Assembly: GCF_020283565.1 (NCBI RefSeq) | Contig: NC_060063.1 | Span: forward strand, 3,184,563 to 3,248,562 | Direction of reading: 5' to 3' | Length of the DNA: 64,000 nt | Source: Trifolium pratense | Lineage: Eukaryota; Streptophyta; Magnoliopsida; Fabales; Fabaceae | In this document: in pieces, positions 12,103 to 23,255 of the stretch | Layout of the letters: each line of letters starts with the position of its first letter | Position numbering within the stretch: the first letter of the stretch is position 1 | The notes under the pieces: model-generated | The model's input: the letters and a program-made list of their open reading frames with translations, nothing else | Database searches by the model: none | What the model was told of the DNA's origin: nothing | Program-made: the position numbers and the translations under genes

Positions 12103-12399
12103 ACTTTCACGATTTTTAAATAAAAGTATCAATACTAAGAGCAATTAAGTAAAAAATCATATTTTTCTATCTTTAATTATTAGATTTTCCTTAAACAGTA
12201 TGAAATGGTCAAATAAGTCATTTAAAATGAGACAGAGAGAGTAACTTAATGAACTAGTAAGAATTTTTTTGACTAACTTATATTTTTTTCTTGAAATGTT
12301 ATTTCAAGTTGCGTTTCAGCTTATAACTTTTTATATTTTCTTCAATTTTTATCCTTATAATATAACACCACTCAAACTGAAATTATAATTGCTCTGGAT

Positions 12400-12930
12400 T
12401 GAAACTAGAGTTAGCCCAACATCACACCCACTTGGGCCAATACGGTGTGCCACCGTATCTACATCAGCATAGCATGGTGGAATAACTCTACCAGGATAAG
12501 AGCAGATTACTGCTCTTCCCATTACCAAAGGGAAATATCTTAGCAGTCTTTCTTATTGGGTCAACCAAATACAATTCATTAAGTGGACCTTTTTGGCACA
12601 ACGCTGGGGGCTATAAAAGCTCTCCTACACAGGAGAGCAAGATAACTATTCACTCACTTACTTTTTCTCTCTTGTATCTTAGTGCTCTCTTTATCTCTCT
12701 AACTTTGGCAACGAAGCACCTGCAGGTACAACCCCCTCCGTGGATCAGCTGCTCGACCCGCCGTCAACCACCTGCTTAACGGACTACCAGCTGACCATCA
12801 CCTGTTCTGATCAACAGTTAAGATCAATAACTATTCTCTCACTCATCCACTATAAGCTACTCCTATATTCTTTGTTGTGTTTTTTTTTTGTTTCCCCTTT
12901 GTTGTGTTTTTATTATGATAAGATAAGATG
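12400..12930 (+). repeat. LTR-like fragment (boundaries unknown)
   Basis: The stretch has higher GC than its surroundings, a TATA-like CTATAAAAGC at about 12612, and then a pyrimidine-rich run (CTTTTTCTCTCTTG), the layout of a plant LTR promoter. No partner LTR, primer site or target duplication was found, so a solo or truncated LTR is only a suggestion. The rest of 11.3-13.8 kb is AT-rich with no gene. Bases 13383-13490 resemble 38597-38700, part of the dispersed duplicated DNA of this locus. Confidence 0.35.
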
Positions 12931-13842
12931 ATAAGTTAGATAAAAATGGAATAAGACAGAGACACGATAGGATAAGAAATTACATTAAAAAATTAAAATA
13001 AGATAGAGATATTAGTATAATAGATAAAAAATTAGAATAAGATATGAACATAATAAATATTTTTTTATTTAATTGATAGCTAAAATGATGAGTCATTAAA
13101 AAATCACACACAAAAGTTTTCACCCTTTAGTCGTTTTCTTAAGAATTCCCTCTCAAAAAAAAAAAAGAAATAAAATATGTTGTTTAAGTTCATTTTATTC
13201 CCTGAAATTATAAATGTGTATATAACTAATTATCTTAAGGCTAAATTATAATTTTAGTCCCTTAAATTTATTTTAGATTTTATTTTGGTCTTTATATTTT
13301 TATTGGTTCATTTTAGCCCCTGAAATTATAAACATTAATTGGTTTATTAAGTCTTTTTGTTTCATTTTGGTCATTTAAGTTATTCAACCACCAAAAGCAC
13401 ACAGGAGTTTGACCTAATATGACAATAGGTTTCAAATATGAGTAGTGTATGCAATAGATTGGAGAGAAGTATCACTATGCCACTTCCTATTTCCCCAATC
13501 AAGGAAACGTTAAAGATTGTACACTATGTTATATCAAGGAAATGCACGATTTGAGTAAAAGGCTCATTTCATACCACACAAAAACTCATTTCCATCTTCT
13601 CTTCGAGAGCTCTCAAAATTTTCACAGGCTTGTGTCTAGCAGTCATCACGCCATCAAATCGAAGGCTCAAGATACCAATTGAGACGGGAAATAGGATTCT
13701 AGAAACGAATCGATAAAACTCAAAGTAGGAATTCTAATTATTTGAAATAGAATGTGATAAAATTGAGATATTATACAAACATAATATTGAATAAGAGTTT
13801 TTGAGAGAAGCTACCTGTTGAAATATTTGATTGATTGTTACC

Positions 13843-14173
13843 TCATGAAGTTATTGAAGATAACGAAAATGGTAGAGAAAGATTGAAGAAGAAGAAGCAT
13901 GTTGAAAGCTTCAAAGTTATTATTATTGATCAATGATGCAAAAGTAGTTACAATCACCTTTATATAGGTGTAGATAGTTCTAACTAACTCTAACAAGCTA
14001 CTAACAATCTTCTAACAAACTTCTAACAAACTATATGCTATGCTACTCTACATAAGCTATACACTAAGCAAAGGTACACAATCACTTGAGGAGATGACTT
14101 GTGTAGTAAGCAAACGGATACACAATCACTTCAAGGAAGTGACTTGTGTATTAGGCAATGTAGAACTGTAATA
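13843..14173 (-). repeat. 3' LTR of the copia element (left on the + strand)
   Basis: 331 bp, the same as the LTR at 18662-18992. It contains a pair of related words around ACACAATCACTTGAGGAGATGACTTGTGTAnTA and CACAATCACTTCAAGGAAGTGACTTGTG, each forming an imperfect stem (CACAATCACTT...AAGTGACTTGTG). The stop codon of the polyprotein lies 13 bases inside its border. Confidence 0.9.
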
Positions 14174-14185
14174 CCCTCCCTCAAG

Positions 14186-17100
14186 CTAAACATGGTAAAT
14201 GTCAATCATGTTGAGCTTGGAAATGAAGGAATGAAACGACTTGGGTGGAAGAGGCTTGGTAAAGAAATCTGCAAGTTGAGACTTGGTGTGAATGGGAAGC
14301 AATTTGAAAACATCCTGCTGCAATTTTTCTCTAACAAAATGACAGTCAATCTCAAGATGTTTGGTGCGCTCATGAAAGACTGGATTGGCTGCAATGTGAA
14401 GTGCACTTTGGTTGTCACAATACAGCACAGGAGGCTTGACACAGGACACTCTTAAATCTTTGAGCAAGTAAGCAAGCCATTGGAGCTCGCAAGCAGCAAA
14501 GGATAAGGCACGATATTCTGCTTCTGAGGAGCTGCGAGCTATAGTGTGTTGCTTCTTGGCACACCATGAAATCAAAGAGGAGCCAAGAAAGAAACAATAA
14601 CCTGAAGTAGAACGTCGTGTGTCAAGACAACCAGCCCAGTCAGCATCAGTAAAACCAAGCAATTGCAATTTTGAAGACCTGCTAAAGAACAATCCTCGAC
14701 CAGGTGAGCCTTTGAGGTATTTGATCACTCTACAAGCTGTATCATAGTGAACTTGGGTTGGTGAAGTCAGAAATTGGCTAAGTTGCTGAGTTACAAAAGC
14801 AATGTCTGGCCTTGTTGTAGTCAAATACAACAATTTACCAACCAATCTCCTATAACTAGCAATATCTGCATATGGTGGAGATGTATCTTGATGCAGCTTG
14901 ACAGAAGGATCTAGTGGTGTCTTTGCAGGCTTAGCTCCAAGTAAGCCAGTGTCTTGTAGCAAATCAAGGCAATACTTTCGTTGACAAAGAGTGATACCTT
15001 GATTGGAATGTGCTACTTCAATGCCAAGAAAATATTTCAACTGACCAAGGTCCTTAATTTTGAACAAATCATCCAATAGCTGTTTTATGTGAGTGAATTC
15101 ATCAAGTGAATCACCAGCCAAAATGATATCATCCACATAAACCAAAAGAGCAGTGAAACTAGAATGTTTGGAAAGTGTGAATAATGAATGATCTGAACTA
15201 GATTGCACATAACCTTGAGCTAGTAAAACACCAGTAAGTTTCTCATACCACTTCCTGCTGGCCTGTTTTAGGCCATATAGGGATTTCAGCAACTTACAAA
15301 CTTGATTTGGCCTTGAAGTAGTAACACCCTGAGGAATGGACATGTAAACTTCTTCTTGCAACTCACCATGCAAGAATGCATTGTTTACATCCAGCTGATG
15401 CAAGTGCCAAGACTGAATGGCAGCTAAAGCTATCAAGGTCCTCACAGTGGTGATCTTAGCAACAGGTGAGAATGTCTCAAAGAAGTCAATACCTTCAACC
15501 TGTGTGTATCCTTTAGCTACAAGACGTGCTTTGTACCTCTCTATGGATCCATCTGCCTTATGCTTCACCTTGTAAACCCATTTGCTCCCTATAGGCTTTA
15601 CATTTGGTGGTGCATCAACTATGATCCAGGTTTTGTTCTGTTCTAAGGCATGAAGTTCTGCATTCATTGCTTGAACCCAACAATCTTGCAAACTAGCTTG
15701 TTTGTAAGTACTAGGTTCAATGTCACTATTAACAGACAAAACAAATTTGGTATGGGAAGTAGAGAGGTTAGCACAAGAATGAAAGTCTGAAATAGGATAA
15801 AGCATACCTTGAGATGATGATTTGGAATGAGCATTAGAGAGATTGCATACATAATCATTCAAGTGACCAGGTTGAGATCTCACTCTTGTAGATTTTCTAA
15901 TGACAGGGAGAGGTGAAGGAGATGGAGAAGATGAAGGAGATGGAGAGGATGGAGAATCAGAAATGTGTGGTGTAGTGTGTATAGGTGGATGGCTTTGGGT
16001 GGTAACAAGAAAGTCATCATCAAAAATAGGAGCAGAGGGGGTGATAGTATTGTCAATGGTGTCTGATGCAGGAATGTCATCAGTGGAAGAATGAATGGAA
16101 TGGTAAGTCCATTGGAAAGGTGGAGTGTGGTTTTGATAAGGTAAAATGTGTTCATGATATGTTACATTTCTTGAAATAAAGATGGATTTGGTATGTAAAT
16201 CAAGCAAAACTGCTCCTTTGACACCTGACTTGTGTCCTAAGTAAACTGCTTTTCTAGCTCTACTATCAAATTTGGTTCTATGATTTGAAAGGGTGGAAGC
16301 AAAGCACAATGAACCAAAGATTTTCAATTCATTTAGATCAGGATCATGATTAAATCTAATGAAGTAAGGAGATTTATTGTGTAACAAAGGAGTAGAGACT
16401 CTATTTATTATGTAAGTGGCCTGCAAAACTGCATAAGACCAATATTGTTTAGGCAGTTTAGATTGAAAGAGTAAAGCCCTTCCCACATTCAAAATGTGCT
16501 GGTGCTTTCTCTCTACACGCCCATTTTGCTGAGGAGTTTCAACACATGAAGTTTGATGTTCAATTCCCTTAGAAGCATAAAAGTTTGGCATAAAAAATTC
16601 AGGTCCATTATCTGTCCTAACAGTTTTAACATGACAATTGTACTGATTTTCTATCATTGTTAAGAAGTGTTGGACAAGAGTAGTAACTTCAGATTTAGCT
16701 TTACAAAGAATGATCCAAGTAAATCTACTATGGTCATCAAGTGCAGTAACAAAATACTTATGTCCATGGACAGAAGGAGTAGAAAAAGGACCCCATATAT
16801 CAAAATGGAAAAGTTCATAGCAATGTTTAGCTTTATTTGAACTAAGGGAAAATTTAGATTTTCTGTGTTTTGCATAATGGCAAATATCACATACAGCATG
16901 ATCATCAACATTAACAAAGGGAAATTGTTTATGCATTTCTATCAATCTACTGTTGGACAAATGTCCCAATCTAAAATGCCATAAGGCTTCTTTAGGAATG
17001 ACATGAGCAGGAGTGAGTTGAGAGGAAGCAATGGTTGTGGACTTAGGCTGAACATGGTCTTGATTAAAGTAATACAATCCTCCATTGAGCTTAGCCAAAC

Positions 17101-18613
17101 CAGTCATCTTCAAGTTCTTCTTTTCCTGTATCAAACATTCATCATTATCAAAAGTCACAATAAAATGGTCATCAAGGCAAAGTTTAGGGACTGAGATCAA
17201 ATTCAAATTGAACTCAGGGACAAACAAAACATGTGAAATAGTGAAAATGGATGAAAGTTTCACTGAACCAGAATAATTTGCAATGGAAACTTGTCCATTA
17301 GGCAATTTAATTGTAACTGGTTGGATGGACTTGTATGAGCTGAAGTAATCTAAGGAAGAACAAATGTGATCACTTGCACCTGAGTCAACAATCCATTTAC
17401 CAGGACTAGAACTGTGCAAAGTACATACTAAGTTACTTGTACCTGAAGTAACATGTCCACTAGCAATATTGACTTGAGTGGAGGAAGATCCTTGATTACC
17501 AGCATTAGAAGAGGAGCCTTGATTGCCAGATTGTGAACTTTGAAGGAGATGCAATAACTGTGAGCATTGTTCCTTTGTGAAGCCAAAATCACTAATACGA
17601 GCACCTTGATTGTCACCAACATCTTCCCTTTCATCTTGAGAAGCATTGTTGGCTGAAGCATTAGATTTTCCAAAATGAGGAGGAAATCCATGTTTTCTAT
17701 AACAATTCTCAACAATGTGATTGGTTCTACCACAGAAGGAACACTCTTTGTTCTTTGCACCGTAACTGTTCGACCTATTGCCTGAACCAGATGAACTAGA
17801 GCCAGCTGAATAACCACGCCCACGGCCTTGTGGCTTTCTGCTGTCACTAGCATTCACAAGCACTTTAGATTCATCACAATGAATGGAATTATAATGCCTC
17901 TCTTGTTGAATAACCATAGAAAAGATGCGATTAATCGCAGGTAATGGATGCATCAACAAGATTTGAGCGCGCACTGAATCGAAATTATCATTCAAACCAG
18001 TTAAAAATCGAATGGATCGAGTAACCTCATGTTGATGCTTAGCATTGCGTACACCAGTATTGCAAATACAACGCATTGGACAAGAGCAAACAGGAGTAGG
18101 AAAATACGATTCAAGTTCTTCCCATAGAGACTTGAGAGCAGTAAAAAACTCAGAAACAGAGCGTGAATCTTGTTTCATGCTATAGATTTCACATTGCAAT
18201 TCTGAAATCCTAATGTAATCGCCTTGTGAAAAACGTTCCTTAAGTTCATTCCATACATCAATGGCGTTATCAAGAAAAACAATACTTTGCGCAATTGATT
18301 CATCAACAGAGTTCATGATCCATGAATGAATCAACATATTGCATCTATTCCAAGCCTTGAAATTAGGTTCAAATTCACCAGGAACTTCAATTGTTCCATC
18401 AACAAAATCAAGCTTATTCTTACCTCCAAGAGCGCGCTTCATAGATCGCGCCCAGGCCTGATAATTCGAATGGTTGAGAACAGGTTTCACCACCACAGTA
18501 GTAGGTCCATCGGAAGGATGAACGTAGTAAACGTCGCCGGGATTGTTTGACGGATCTTGGACAAGCACGGTGTTTGAACCACCGGCAGTGTTGTTATGAC
18601 CACCACGAGCCAT
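14186..18613 (-). CDS. Ty1/copia Gag-Pol polyprotein, intact
   Basis: A single 1475-residue frame. Order of domains: Gag of the UBN2/DUF4219-like kind (residues ~40-240), CCHC zinc knuckle C-S-F-C-G-R-T-N-H (about 291-304), aspartic protease with WIVDSGASDHIC (about 408), integrase with the GAG pre-integrase HFRLGHLSN...CDICHYAKH zinc part and core residues DNGPEF, then reverse transcriptase with KARLVAKGYTQ and the catalytic YVDDIIL, and RNase H with EAEYRAL and YCDNQSALHIA near the C-terminus. Integrase precedes RT, the copia order. No stop or frameshift is present, so protein and LTRs look competent for transposition. The start MARGGHNN is 49 bases inside the 5' LTR border, so the leader is short. 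Confidence 0.95.
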   Translation of the reverse strand: MARGGHNNTAGGSNTVLVQDPSNNPGDVYYVHPSDGPTTVVVKPVLNHSNYQAWARSMKRALGGKNKLDFVDGTIEVPGEFEPNFKAWNRCNMLIHSWIMNSVDESIAQSIVFLDNAIDVWNELKERFSQGDYIRISELQCEIYSMKQDSRSVSEFFTALKSLWEELESYFPTPVCSCPMRCICNTGVRNAKHQHEVTRSIRFLTGLNDNFDSVRAQILLMHPLPAINRIFSMVIQQERHYNSIHCDESKVLVNASDSRKPQGRGRGYSAGSSSSGSGNRSNSYGAKNKECSFCGRTNHIVENCYRKHGFPPHFGKSNASANNASQDEREDVGDNQGARISDFGFTKEQCSQLLHLLQSSQSGNQGSSSNAGNQGSSSTQVNIASGHVTSGTSNLVCTLHSSSPGKWIVDSGASDHICSSLDYFSSYKSIQPVTIKLPNGQVSIANYSGSVKLSSIFTISHVLFVPEFNLNLISVPKLCLDDHFIVTFDNDECLIQEKKNLKMTGLAKLNGGLYYFNQDHVQPKSTTIASSQLTPAHVIPKEALWHFRLGHLSNSRLIEMHKQFPFVNVDDHAVCDICHYAKHRKSKFSLSSNKAKHCYELFHFDIWGPFSTPSVHGHKYFVTALDDHSRFTWIILCKAKSEVTTLVQHFLTMIENQYNCHVKTVRTDNGPEFFMPNFYASKGIEHQTSCVETPQQNGRVERKHQHILNVGRALLFQSKLPKQYWSYAVLQATYIINRVSTPLLHNKSPYFIRFNHDPDLNELKIFGSLCFASTLSNHRTKFDSRARKAVYLGHKSGVKGAVLLDLHTKSIFISRNVTYHEHILPYQNHTPPFQWTYHSIHSSTDDIPASDTIDNTITPSAPIFDDDFLVTTQSHPPIHTTPHISDSPSSPSPSSSPSPSPLPVIRKSTRVRSQPGHLNDYVCNLSNAHSKSSSQGMLYPISDFHSCANLSTSHTKFVLSVNSDIEPSTYKQASLQDCWVQAMNAELHALEQNKTWIIVDAPPNVKPIGSKWVYKVKHKADGSIERYKARLVAKGYTQVEGIDFFETFSPVAKITTVRTLIALAAIQSWHLHQLDVNNAFLHGELQEEVYMSIPQGVTTSRPNQVCKLLKSLYGLKQASRKWYEKLTGVLLAQGYVQSSSDHSLFTLSKHSSFTALLVYVDDIILAGDSLDEFTHIKQLLDDLFKIKDLGQLKYFLGIEVAHSNQGITLCQRKYCLDLLQDTGLLGAKPAKTPLDPSVKLHQDTSPPYADIASYRRLVGKLLYLTTTRPDIAFVTQQLSQFLTSPTQVHYDTACRVIKYLKGSPGRGLFFSRSSKLQLLGFTDADWAGCLDTRRSTSGYCFFLGSSLISWCAKKQHTIARSSSEAEYRALSFAACELQWLAYLLKDLRVSCVKPPVLYCDNQSALHIAANPVFHERTKHLEIDCHFVREKLQQDVFKLLPIHTKSQLADFFTKPLPPKSFHSFISKLNMIDIYHV

Positions 18614-18661
18614 TTGGAAGCAAAGCGATGCGCAGCAGAGCTCAGAAGAGCTCTGATACCA

Positions 18662-18992
18662 TCATGAAGTTATTGAAGATAACGAAAATGGTAGAGAAAG
18701 ATTGAAGAAGAAGAAGCATGTTGAAAGCTTCAAAGTTATTATTATTGATCAATGATGCAAAAGTAGTTACAATCACCTTTATATAGGTGTAGATAGTTCT
18801 AACTAACTCTAACAAGCTACTAACAATCTTCTAACAAACTTCTAACAAACTATATGCTATGCTACTCTACATAAGCTATACACTAAGCAAAGGTACACAA
18901 TCACTTGAGGAGATGACTTGTGTAGTAAGCAAACGGATACACAATCACTTCAAGGAAGTGACTTGTGTATTAGGCAATGTAGAACTGTAATA
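18662..18992 (-). repeat. 5' LTR of the copia element (right on the + strand)
   Basis: 331 bp, matching 13843-14173 throughout as read. It would carry the promoter for the minus-strand transcript. A TATA-like run (ACCTATATAAAGG on the minus strand, near 18785) lies in the expected U3/R region. Confidence 0.9.
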
Positions 18993-19265
18993 TTACCAAA
19001 AAAATAAATTGATTGATTTCCAAATGAGGCACAATGCATATAAATACAATCATCAATGCTAAAACAATATATAGTGATGGAGTGGTTTCTCAGCATAATT
19101 GTGGTACACCCAAAATCCCAAATTTGGTCCCTAAACATTTTCAAAATTTGCAAATTGGTTCTTATAACATTTAACAAAAAAAAAATTACAAATAAGTCTT
19201 TCATAATTAACATGTACAGTAATAAAATACCCAACAAGTACTAGGTATGGTGCCGGGTATGGCAT

Positions 19266-20970
19266 CTATAAATGACGGAATTCAACGCGTGCTCTTTGAG
19301 ATGCTCGTTTCATACATAACAAGTCTTGTGGAATGCTTGACAGCATAGCTGCATCCAATATCTTATGACAAAAACCAACTTTAAAAGTAAGAGTCTTTAA
19401 AGATGAGGAATTTGCAAGTATGAACCGTATCAAACTCATTGCATGTTTAAAGTTGATTGTGTCGCTGATATTGATATTCACCGTCTGAAGTTGACTAAGG
19501 CAACAACTATTGCATTCTAAGTCTAACTGCTCCGGTTGGTCTGGCTCTTGTTCACCATCATTCTAAATTATAGTAAAAACTAAGAGAGTCAAAATATGAC
19601 AATAGAAAGACAAGCTAAGAAAGCATAGGGTATTCATGGTCACCTGGATATCAAGTTCCACCAGGTCAGAAGCACTTTTGAGTACACTAACAATATACAA
19701 AACTGCTGTTCTTTTAACCAAATTCAAACCATATAATTTCAAATACTTTAAGCTTGTTAGCTGTGTTGGAGAAATCATATCTGCATAGAGCTATGCGTAC
19801 AAACAACCAAGGAATTAGGTATATTTTTACAACCCTAAGTGTATAATTAACACAACTTTCAATGTAAAAAATAGTGGAAATATTATTGAACCATCAATAA
19901 AATGCAACATTGCTTCCCTCTCAAATATACAATAAAAGATAAGTTTAAAAAAAGATCAAACTGAGATTGGAATATTAGAAGTAACATTGTATTTTGTATT
20001 ATACTGTTATTGAACTTGGGTTACACTCATTGCGAAAAAATCATGCCATGCAGAGTTGTCCAACTAAAAGAAAAAGTGCAACAGCCAACAGAATATTTTT
20101 TTAATATTTTTGTTAGATCAAATCTATCGAATAAAAACACTGGTCAGAATATTATCCAACAGAACCATAATGAATAAATAAATAAGTAGACTAATATTAG
20201 AGATGTTGTTTCCTAACCTCATATGATTCCATTGTAAGCCTCTGAATTTTTGGCAAACTTATGATTAAATCAGATACCCCCCTTACATGATAATTCTTGA
20301 TTCTAAGATCAATCAGATTCTTTGCTTTTTTGAGACAAACTGACTTCAAATCTCCATACAATATTATGCTGAGCTTTTCAAGTAATGGGCAGCCAGAAAT
20401 AAGATTCTCAAGTGCACCAAACTCATATATATTACATTCTAAGCAAAGGTCCAACAATTTTTTGAAGCCACAAAAATTAGGTGGAACTGACAAGTTAAAT
20501 CCGGATAATGTAAAGTGAGTCAGTTCTTGGCAAGAGAAGATGTGAGATGGCATTTTAAAGAAAAACCATCCATTGTTCAGAAGCTGAAGATCTTTAATGC
20601 CCCTCTTTGACAAAAACAGAATCCACTTATTGAGGTATTCAGTTGTGATCGTCAATTTTTTGGATAACCAAGGGATGTCAAGACTAAACTTATATATCGG
20701 CCCATTGTGAAGGAAAAGAATGTCTGTGATAATTCTTGAAATCTCAGGGCCAAGGTCATCAAGATCCTCGAACCTACTGAAAAAGTCTTTGCGAAACACA
20801 AGTTCTGGGACTGACATCCACATATACCTCCAGTTTCTAGACAGAATACTGGTACTAACTAGCTCTGAGATGTTCAAGTCTTTTAGGATGCCATCAATGA
20901 CATTACTTGGTAAGTCACTTATTCGATCAATATGATCACCACAATTGGCCTTCTTGGTGGACCGAGTCAT
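19266..20970 (-). CDS. F-box/FBD/LRR-like protein, copy 1
   Basis: Three coding exons: 20970-20218, 19790-19644 and 19562-19266, all phase 0 with GT-AG borders, giving 398 residues. The N-terminus has an F-box (about residues 12-51: DRISDLPSNVIDGIL..., SILSRNWRYMW), which in this family binds SKP1 in an SCF ubiquitin ligase. The middle has LRR-like units (CQELTHFTLSGFNLS, LLDLCLECN, CPLLEKLSI), likely for substrate recognition. The last exon is FBD-like (HAMSLIRFILANSSSLKTL...ASQRARVEF). Substrates are unknown. It is one of three paralogues here, with copies at 34149-37207 and 61016-62765. No disabling change was seen. The large upstream intron carries a solo LTR with nested insertions. Confidence 0.85.
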
Positions 20971-21699
20971 AAGTGAGCTACAAATTCAAGCGGAAGAGTC
21001 ATAAGTTAGCATAAAGTTATTGAGAAATTAGGATCACATACAGTGAAAAATCAGCTGCAAGTGATAACTATACATTCAACCAGACATAAAATAAACTTTT
21101 GACCCAAAAGTGAATGTCTGCATAAATTTACTTGAAATGTCACTATAGATTTTGCTCCATTTCATGAAAAAAAAACCACATGATGCAGCATTATTTTAAA
21201 CTCCAAAACCAACAAAAACTATCTATTTAGTATCTGCTGAAACAAGGTTTAAAAAACTAGGCGCAACATTCAACTTTTAGAAGAAGAATTCTTGCTTTTA
21301 TTTTTTTTAAGCAAAATCAGAGTGCAAATGGTGGAGATGACATCCAACTATGAAATGACTGAAGGCTAAATTTAAAGGACAATAAAGAATTAAACTCAAA
21401 TTAAATAACCGGAATCAAACCATATGCTGAGATGATTAGAAACGGTTGATAGTGTTGTGAACCCAAAATCCCACAACTTACAGAAAAAATAGAAGAAATG
21501 GATTAAAATGCACAAATATGGAAAATAGTGTATAGTGTATTATTTCTGAAAATGAAAGCTTAATGCAAGAGGATGAATATCCTATAATGCCCACAGAGCA
21601 AAGCTCCTTCAAAGAAAGAGAAGACTCTTTCCTTGCCTAACCATAATGCTCCAAACAATAATCTTCCATATTCCACTCACACTCCCCTCACCTCATTAT

Positions 21700-22923
21700 A
21701 TATACTACTAAGAGGGATTTGTTAGTGTTACTCTCCAACTTTTCGTTCTCCTCCATCTCTCTAACGTTACAACCACAAACCACCAAGACAGCACCTCCCT
21801 CCTTCCAAAACGTGATGTAAACTTAAAGGTGGTGGTGCGAGGAGCAGCGTTTGGCCCTCCGCACCACCTAGGTTCCAGTTCCCCGGCGTCGATGCTCTCG
21901 CACAGAGGTGTTTTCGCGTCAGATCTGGAAGTTTCAGGGATTACTTTGCTTTGATGGTGGTTATTTGGCGGTGGTTGGCGTCAGATCTGGAAGTTCTCTG
22001 CCTGTTCATGGTGTTTCGGTGCTTGGTTGGGGGTAGTTTTCAGCATGTGCTTTTTCTGGCACGGTGGTTTTGTCTTAGGTTTGGTTCCGGCGGAGGCTTT
22101 GTTACAAGGGCCACACTTGGTGTTTGTTATTAGCTTCAGTCGCGGTGCTGTGTTTTGTGTTCTTGGTGGTTATGTTGTGCGACGGGTCTGGCGTTTTCTT
22201 GGTGGTGGTGGCCGGCTGCGGGTTGCTGGTGGTGCGGTGGATGACTGCGCCGCCGGTTCTTTGGTGGCTGTTGGTGTTGTGATGGGGTGGTGGCTAGCTC
22301 ACTGGATGCGTTTTCGTTTCCGCCGGACGTTTTCTGCTTCTACACGAGTTTTTGGCTTGGTTTTTCTATTTTGGATTGTACTGTTGGTAAGGGTGGGTTG
22401 AGGTGGTTGATGCCGTGTGTGATTGGCCTTCTTCGATATGGGATTATCTGACCGCGTACAAATCTGTTGAGATTTGCTGCTAAGATTTGCAGTTTTCTTT
22501 GTATCTGGTTTGTCTGCTTCCGCATCGGTGTTAACTGTGTGCCGGCGGACTGCGAGCTTTGACTTATCTGCCTAAGTTTTCACTCTACCGTTTGACACAT
22601 CAATTTTTGGCTCGCGGAGTTGCTTTTTGGATTTTGATGGGCCGGTCACTTTTGATTCGAGATTGGGAGTTAAAGTCTAGCTGTATCTCTATGGGTCGGG
22701 TTGATGGTCTTCTTTGGTGGTCTGGAGGTTGTGGAGTGTCCTTCTAAGAACGGGATTAGAAGTGAACCTCTATTAGGTGGTGTTAGTTTTTAGCTTTTTC
22801 ATTGGTGTTCTGCTTTTTACGGCGCCTTTATTTTGTAGTTCCGCTTCTCCCGCTTCTTACGGTCTTAATAATAATAATATTTTGCCATTCAAAAAAATAA
22901 AAATAAAATATACTACTAAGAGG
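21700..22923 (+). mobile_element. non-LTR retroposon without reverse transcriptase, 16-bp target duplication
   Basis: A 1192-bp insert (21716-22907) ends in TAATAATAATATTTTGCC and an A-rich tail, and is bounded by perfect copies of ATATACTACTAAGAGG (21700-21715, 22908-22923). Long duplication plus A-tail are marks of L1-type target-primed retroposition. The body is G/T-rich, much richer in GC than its surroundings, with two overlapping open frames (21951-22133, 22027-22401) that show no recognised domain. It may be a LINE with an internal deletion joining 5'UTR to 3' end, or a retroposed transcript. Confidence 0.75.
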
Positions 22924-22953
22924 CATAACAAACTTGCCAACTAAGCACCTTAC

Positions 22954-23255
22954 GTCACTCACATATGAAGCACGACTCCGACACGGACACCGCAACACGG
23001 ACACAACAACACCGCTAAAATAAAAAATATAGGACACCGACACCGCTACATATTTATAAAAGATATAAATTGATATACATATAAATTTAGGTTAAGCAAG
23101 TTATTTATTAAAAAAAGTTTTAAAACAAGATATGATAGTATTTTACCTTTATTTATCCATCGACTATTGAAAAATCTAAAAATATTGTGTCATACGAGTA
23201 TCGGACACTGCGACACACCTAATCATAGAGGTGTCCGTGCTTCATAGTCACTCAC
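22954..23255. mobile_element. MULE-type MITE with 9-bp target duplication
   Basis: A 284-bp segment (22963-23246) begins ATATGAAGCACGACTCCG and ends GGTGTCCGTGCTTCATA, imperfect inverted repeats. GTCACTCAC flanks it on both sides (22954-22962, 23247-23255). Nine-base duplications are typical of Mutator-like elements. Related words (TATCCGACAC...) occur near 424 and 7719. Confidence 0.78.

Larger units (their letters stand above)
13843..18992 (-). mobile_element. intact Ty1/copia retrotransposon, very young
   Basis: The whole element is 5150 bp and flanked by TTACC (13838-13842 and 18993-18997). The 331-bp LTRs at 13843-14173 and 18662-18992 read identical by eye, implying a very recent insertion. 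The primer site TGGTATCAGAGC (18650-18661, minus strand) fits initiator-Met tRNA and abuts the LTR. The polypurine tract GCTTGAGGGAGGG (14174-14186) abuts the other LTR. The internal region is one uninterrupted frame. In element orientation the LTRs run TATTACAG...TTCATGA, not the usual TG...CA. Confidence 0.93.

Noticed and set aside
13250..13400. MITE-like 'TTTTAGTCCCTTAAA' stretch similar to the foldback element
   Set aside because: No inverted partner or target duplication was found; the wording is common in AT-rich plant repeats.
22027..22401. 124-codon Gly/Val/Leu/Trp-rich frame
   Set aside because: Low-complexity, no recognised domain, explained by the G/T-rich composition of the retroposon; not called as a gene.
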